From Promethearchaeota archaeon (GTDB taxonomy: Archaea; Asgardarchaeota; Lokiarchaeia; Sigynarchaeales; SOKP01), in the NCBI GenBank assembly GCA_016839425.1, contig JAEOUI010000047.1, positions 1 through 8,301 on the forward strand: a DNA stretch of 8,301 nt, given 5' to 3'. Made by a program: the position numbers and the translations under genes. The notes below the pieces were generated by a model. The model did not search any database and had not been told where the DNA came from. It saw nothing but the letters and a program-made list of their open reading frames with translations. Shown here piece after piece: positions 5,839 through 8,301 of the stretch (its first letter is position 1; every line of letters starts with the position of its first letter).

Positions 5839-6114
5839 GTTTTAAATAAGTCCTTTTTATTGGGTTATTCTCATTGAGTTATAATAAATTACATGCGATA
5901 GTATTTGAATTTTTTAAATTTAAATCAATGAAGTTTTGATCTTTATCAGTAACTCGAGTTTTGACTCCAATGAATATAAATATTAAAGTGAAAAAAAAAG
6001 ACTAAAATCGTCCCAAATAAATCAAGACTTATGTCTACAAGATCGAAACCAAAAAATTAATATTAAATTCTGCTTTTTACTCTCCATAGTAGTTAATAAA
6101 AGAATTGATCTTAC
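5839..6114. other. Divergent intergenic region between serS and rps13
   Basis: These 276 nt contain no gene I can support. They hold AT-rich promoter material for both directions. On the minus strand an AATTTATTA box near 5881-5889 could serve serS with a short leader. On the plus strand ATATAAATA (5974-5982) and TTAATATTAAA (6057-6067) could serve rps13. An A9 run at about 5992-6000 follows the first plus-strand box. Confidence 0.5.
6057..6067 (+). promoter_or_regulatory. Possible TATA box of the rps13 ribosomal cluster
   Basis: TTAATATTAAA preceded by the purine/A-rich CGAAACCAAAAAA, which resembles a BRE. The distance to the ATG at 6115 would give a leader of about 25 nt. TGATC at 6106-6110, 4 nt before the ATG, could act as a partial ribosome site. 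Confidence 0.4.
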
Positions 6115-6600
6115 ATGAGTTCGGTACCAGCAATACGACCAAAAAATTACCGGGAAAAGGTGTTTTTCCGAAAGCTTCGTTCCCAAGTAGATGGGAGCTC
6201 TAAAGTAGAGCATGCCTTAACTCAAATCAGGGGTGTTGGAAGAAGATTTGCTCAAGCAGTAGTCTTGATTGCGAACATAGATCCTAACGCGAGAATTGGA
6301 GTTTCAGGCGAAAAAGACCTAAATAACATTGAGGAAATCATATTGGATCCCCTAAAGCACGGAATGCCTAATTGGATGGTCAATCGAAAGAACGACCTTA
6401 GAGAAGGCGGGGATAGACATGTCATTGGCAACCAATTGGATATTACCGTCAAGCGAGATATCGATAGAATGAAACGCATAAAAAGCTACAAGGGCGTAAG
6501 GCACCACTTCCGATTGAAAGTAAGAGGTCAAAGAACGAAATCTACTGGTCGACACGGACTCGTTATTGGTGTCGTTCGAAAGAAGAAAGGTCAAAAGTAA
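6115..6600 (+). CDS. rps13: 30S ribosomal protein uS13
   Basis: Small-subunit head protein that contacts the 50S subunit and P-site tRNA. The 161 residues show the archaeal/eukaryotic form. There is an N-terminal strand region with VDGSSKVEHALTQIRGVGRR (25-44), where the IRGVGRR helix-hairpin-helix element binds rRNA. A central insert with GMPNWMVNRKNDLREGG (83-99) is typical of archaeal and eukaryotic uS13 and absent from bacteria. The C-terminal KGVRHHFRLKVRGQRTKSTG block (126-145) with Arg and Lys binds 16S rRNA. Resemblance to eukaryotic RPS18 is visible in GVGRR-A--V, VNR--D, and RGLRH-like motifs. It opens the cluster that continues through a small membrane protein to uS4 and uS11. A T-rich stretch at about 6618-6640 could end some transcripts here. 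Confidence 0.97.
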   Translation: MSSVPAIRPKNYREKVFFRKLRSQVDGSSKVEHALTQIRGVGRRFAQAVVLIANIDPNARIGVSGEKDLNNIEEIILDPLKHGMPNWMVNRKNDLREGGDRHVIGNQLDITVKRDIDRMKRIKSYKGVRHHFRLKVRGQRTKSTGRHGLVIGVVRKKKGQK

Positions 6601-6686
6601 TTCTTAATTCTCATAGCTCCTTTTGTTTGTATTTTCCCTTACTAATTGGATTTAATTTCGTTTATGTTAACATCTAAATTAAAAAA

Positions 6687-6695
6687 TATTTAAAA
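6687..6695 (+). promoter_or_regulatory. Possible internal TATA box before the small membrane protein gene
   Basis: TATTTAAAA preceded by an A-rich stretch. Initiation around 6715-6720 would give a leader of about 30 nt with the GAGGGAG ribosome site. It suggests this gene can be transcribed independently of rps13. Confidence 0.4.
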
Positions 6696-6739
6696 GGATT
6701 CTCTCATATTCAAAAACAACCAAAAATCAAAAGAATCGC

Positions 6740-6746
6740 GAGGGAG
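6740..6746 (+). promoter_or_regulatory. Ribosome binding site of the small membrane protein gene
   Basis: GAGGGAG lies just before the ATG at 6748. The core GAGG is 4 nt from the start, which is short, but it is the best Shine-Dalgarno-like site in the ribosomal cluster and supports a real small gene. Confidence 0.5.
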
Positions 6747-6747
6747 A

Positions 6748-7035
6748 ATGCGAAAACCTAAAAGTCAAACTAGAAAATACGATCAAGTTCACGGTGGGCT
6801 TAGAAAAAGAAAAAATTGGCGTCAAAGAAGGAGGGACAGGATAGCAGATATTAAAACTACAGAATATCGCTACAGGCGCTATTATCGGAGCGTATTAGCT
6901 TTAATATTTGCAAGACGAAGAAAAAAAAGCGAAAGCCTGGAAGAATACCGCTTGAGACTTATTAATCTCGAACTTATATCCTGCATCATGATCTTAGTCG
7001 GTATTATAATATATTTATTAACTACTTCAAGGTAA
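6748..7035 (+). CDS. Small Arg/Lys-rich protein with one C-terminal membrane segment, unknown
   Basis: A 95-residue protein I do not recognise, encoded between rps13 and rps4 on the same strand. Residues 1-31 are extremely basic (for example GLRKRKNWRQRRRDR, 17-31), like an RNA-binding extension. Residues 38-60 continue basic with tyrosines (TEYRYRRYYRSVLALIFA, 38-55, then RRRKK). A short charged linker, SESLEEYRLR (61-70), leads to one hydrophobic helix at about 72-92 (ISCIMILVGIIIYLL) with only four residues after it. The layout is that of a tail-anchored protein with a positive N-terminal face in the cytoplasm. It has its own candidate TATA box and ribosome site. The location and charge allow a role in binding ribosomes or rRNA at the membrane, but this is speculation. 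It does not match a ribosomal protein I know. Confidence 0.8.
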   Translation: MRKPKSQTRKYDQVHGGLRKRKNWRQRRRDRIADIKTTEYRYRRYYRSVLALIFARRRKKSESLEEYRLRLINLELISCIMILVGIIIYLLTTSR

Positions 7036-7067
7036 ATACAAGTATAGTAGTTGAAAATCACAAAATT

Positions 7068-7090
7068 AATAATGATGTTTACATTATTTT
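7068..7090 (+). terminator. AT-rich hairpin followed by T's after the small membrane protein gene
   Basis: AATAATG (7068-7074) and CATTATT (7082-7088) are perfect reverse complements around a 7-nt loop and lead into further T's. It could be a weak terminator or a structured element ahead of rps4. The stem is almost all A-U, so its stability would be low. Confidence 0.3.
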
Positions 7091-7157
7091 AAAGTACAAA
7101 ATATAGAAGTAAGTATAATTTTTTCTTATTTCTTGAAATGTGCATTGTGATTGAATA

Positions 7158-7655
7158 ATGGGAGACCCAAGACGACTTAAAAAAAAGTTCAAGAAGCCCA
7201 AGCGACCCTTCGAAAGGGAGAGACTTGCAGAAGAGCTAGAATACTTAGGAAAATACGGCTTGAGAAACAAGCGGGAGTTCTGGAAATCGCGTACCATGTT
7301 AGGAAACTGGAGGGATATCGCTCGTAAATCAAGATCGCTTCCACCCGAGCAAGCCAAGGAAGTCCAGCAAGAACTTATCAGGAAGTTAAACCGAATGGGC
7401 ATATTAGGTTCTGAAGCGGAGTTCGAAGATGTGCTCCTACTCACGGTAGAAGAAGTGCTAAAGCGAAGGCTCCAAACCATGGTTTTCGAAAGAGGCATGG
7501 CAAAGTCGATCTACGAGGCCAGACAAATGATCGTTCACAAGCATGTTCAAGTTGGAGATAAACGAATAAATTCCCCTTCTTATCTCGTGAAAAGAGAAGA
7601 AGAAGACTTAATTAGCTTTACGAGCGCAAGTCCTTTTGCGGGAGCGAAAAAATAA
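7158..7655 (+). CDS. rps4: 30S ribosomal protein uS4
   Basis: Primary 16S rRNA-binding protein that nucleates assembly of the small-subunit body. The 165 residues open with MGDPRRLKKKFKKPKRPFER, matching the usual archaeal beginning, so the ATG at 7158 is sound. The N-terminal helical region (20-100) includes EYLGKYGLRNKREFW and RTMLGNWRDIARK. The S4 RNA-binding domain spans about 103-154: RRLQTMVFERGMAKSIYEAR, then VHKHVQVGDKRINSPSYLV with the basic loop. The C-terminus is slightly short but complete. GTGATT at 7147-7152, 5 nt before the ATG, may be a ribosome site. TATA-like sequence near 7096-7104 could provide a promoter of its own. uS11 follows after 18 nt, so the two are certainly close enough to be one transcript. 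Confidence 0.97.
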   Translation: MGDPRRLKKKFKKPKRPFERERLAEELEYLGKYGLRNKREFWKSRTMLGNWRDIARKSRSLPPEQAKEVQQELIRKLNRMGILGSEAEFEDVLLLTVEEVLKRRLQTMVFERGMAKSIYEARQMIVHKHVQVGDKRINSPSYLVKREEEDLISFTSASPFAGAKK

Positions 7656-7661
7656 CGCGAT

Positions 7662-7666
7662 GAGGT
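7662..7666 (+). promoter_or_regulatory. Ribosome binding site of rps11
   Basis: GAGGT ends 7 nt before the ATG at 7674, within the 18-nt gap after rps4. It supports the start and translation from a shared message. Confidence 0.6.
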
Positions 7667-7673
7667 TTGAAAT

Positions 7674-8075
7674 ATGAGCAAGAGAGATAGAAAAGAGTAC
7701 TGGGCAATCGTCCACATTTTTAGTAGCTATAATAATACAATAGTAACTGCCACCGATTTGAGTGGACAAGAAACGCTTGCCAAGTGTAGCGGTGGAATGG
7801 TCGTCAAGGCAGATAGGGATCAATCCAATCCATACGCAGCAATGCAATGTGGATTTCGTACCGCAAATGAACTGAAAGATAAAGGAGTAACTGGGATACA
7901 CATTAAAGTAAGAGCACCGGGCGGAAATAAGTCGCAAACGCCTGGCCCTGGCGCTCAAGCTTGCATCAGGGCGTTAGCGAGGTCTGGGTTAAATGTGGGT
8001 CGTATAGAGGAAGTAACACCAAAGTCGCATGACCACTGCAGGCGTAAAGGAGGTCATCGGGGCAGGCGAGTGTAG
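7674..8075 (+). CDS. rps11: 30S ribosomal protein uS11
   Basis: Small-subunit platform protein that lines the mRNA exit path. The 133 residues are complete and conserved: [22 protein letters not shown] (10-31), the [14 protein letters not shown] segment (43-56), and the signature block [20 protein letters not shown] (79-98) with [18 protein letters not shown] (99-116). The C-terminal tail [15 protein letters not shown] is basic and binds rRNA; the family usually has HDGCR and GGRRG here, so two glycine/arginine positions are histidine. Eighteen nt separate it from rps4. In most archaea RNA polymerase subunit D follows directly, but here at least 226 nt without a recognisable gene come next. 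Confidence 0.97.
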   Translation: MSKRDRKEYWAIVHIFSSYNNTIVTATDLSGQETLAKCSGGMVVKADRDQSNPYAAMQCGFRTANELKDKGVTGIHIKVRAPGGNKSQTPGPGAQACIRALARSGLNVGRIEEVTPKSHDHCRRKGGHRGRRV

Positions 8076-8301
8076 CCCAGATTTCCGAGATATACCTTCC
8101 ATCGCAAACAAGCTCGATTCCAACCCCCAAGGCTCGAGGAAACGACCCCTTCGAAGAACCATTTGTAAATTTTTTTTATACTCGACAAGTCAAAAATTCG
8201 AACCCTTCGAGTTCAAGAAAGCATTCCTCAATCTCGTTGCGCTTGAAGGACGAGTGAGGTTCACAAAACGACGAGGGAATCGTTTTTAGAAAAAAAAAGA
8301 A
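8076..8301. other. GC-richer stretch after rps11 with no recognised gene
   Basis: These 226 nt run to the window edge. The first 90 or so contain many C runs and are clearly richer in G+C than every other spacer in the window; their composition is closer to that of the coding regions. One plus frame stays open to 8289 but begins inside rps11 and resembles no family. A minus frame reads 41 codons from the edge to a stop at 8176-8178, also unrecognised. No tRNA cloverleaf, C/D-box motif or rRNA fragment could be made to fit. The final A-rich stretch (8289-8301) resembles the A runs ahead of promoters elsewhere in the window. Confidence 0.5.
8170..8177 (+). terminator. T8 tract, possible terminator of the uS13-uS11 cluster
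   Basis: Eight T's in a row about 95 nt after the rps11 stop could release the ribosomal-protein transcript. The same bases continue as TTTTTATA and could instead be a TATA box for something starting near 8200. Confidence 0.35.

Noticed and set aside
5951..5960. 10-bp perfect palindrome AACTCGAGTT in the serS-rps13 spacer
   Set aside because: Several palindromes of this length are expected by chance in 8.3 kb, and it has no special position relative to the promoters.
6352..6594. Minus-strand open frames across rps13 and, similarly, 7079-7498 across rps4
   Set aside because: Antisense to conserved ribosomal protein genes, with no supporting start signals or family resemblance.
8203..8277. 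tRNA-like region: about 75 nt with CCCTTCG near one end and GAGGG near the other, plus a GGTTC
   Set aside because: Only about four acceptor pairs form, and no T arm of 5 pairs can be placed around GGTTC. No cloverleaf results.
8029..8289. 86-codon plus-strand open frame beginning inside rps11
   Set aside because: Its first part overlaps the conserved end of uS11, there is no ribosome site at its ATG, and the residues resemble no family. Treated as a chance frame in GC-richer DNA.
1..8301. CRISPR array, transposase, integrase or other defence/mobile genes
   Set aside because: No regularly spaced repeats, terminal inverted repeats or matching protein motifs were seen anywhere in the window.

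Overview
The window looks like an Asgard archaeal chromosome segment. It is AT-rich and gene-dense, with short intergenic regions carrying archaeal TATA-like boxes and oligo-T tracts. It combines archaeal information-processing genes (uS13, uS4 and uS11 in the archaeal order) with eukaryote-like ones: a tailed histone, a Ras/Arf-superfamily small GTPase and a seryl-tRNA synthetase whose catalytic core reads like the eukaryotic cytosolic enzyme. A CofC-like gene implies coenzyme F420 metabolism. The Asgard assignment is an inference from this combination, and I cannot resolve the lineage within the group.

Layout. Positions 2-97 hold the last 31 codons of an unidentified plus-strand gene, convergent with a minus-strand histone gene (156-434). 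A 521-nt divergent intergenic region follows, with a histone TATA box, a tandem 10-bp repeat and two dyads. Next come three plus-strand genes: a TrmB-family regulator (956-1801), a small GTPase (1890-2447) and a divergent CofC-like nucleotidyltransferase (2554-3285). CofC runs tail to tail, with overlapping stop codons, into a minus-strand pair: seryl-tRNA synthetase (4552-5838), then a 413-residue coiled-coil protein of unknown function 28 nt behind it. After a second divergent region the plus strand carries uS13 (6115-6600), a 95-residue basic protein with one C-terminal membrane segment (6748-7035), uS4 (7158-7655) and uS11 (7674-8075). The last 226 nt hold no recognisable gene but are GC-richer than the other spacers.

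How the genes relate. The right half is translation (tRNA charging and small-subunit proteins). The left half mixes chromatin, transcriptional control, a signalling GTPase and cofactor synthesis, and I see no clear pathway joining these. No CRISPR array, transposon, tRNA or rRNA was found. The points most worth a second look are the membrane-anchored small protein inside the ribosomal cluster, the coiled-coil protein linked to serS, the eukaryote-like SerRS, the histone tail, the short histone-tail-like sequence shared with the end of the TrmB regulator, and the CofC homologue with altered active-site motifs.
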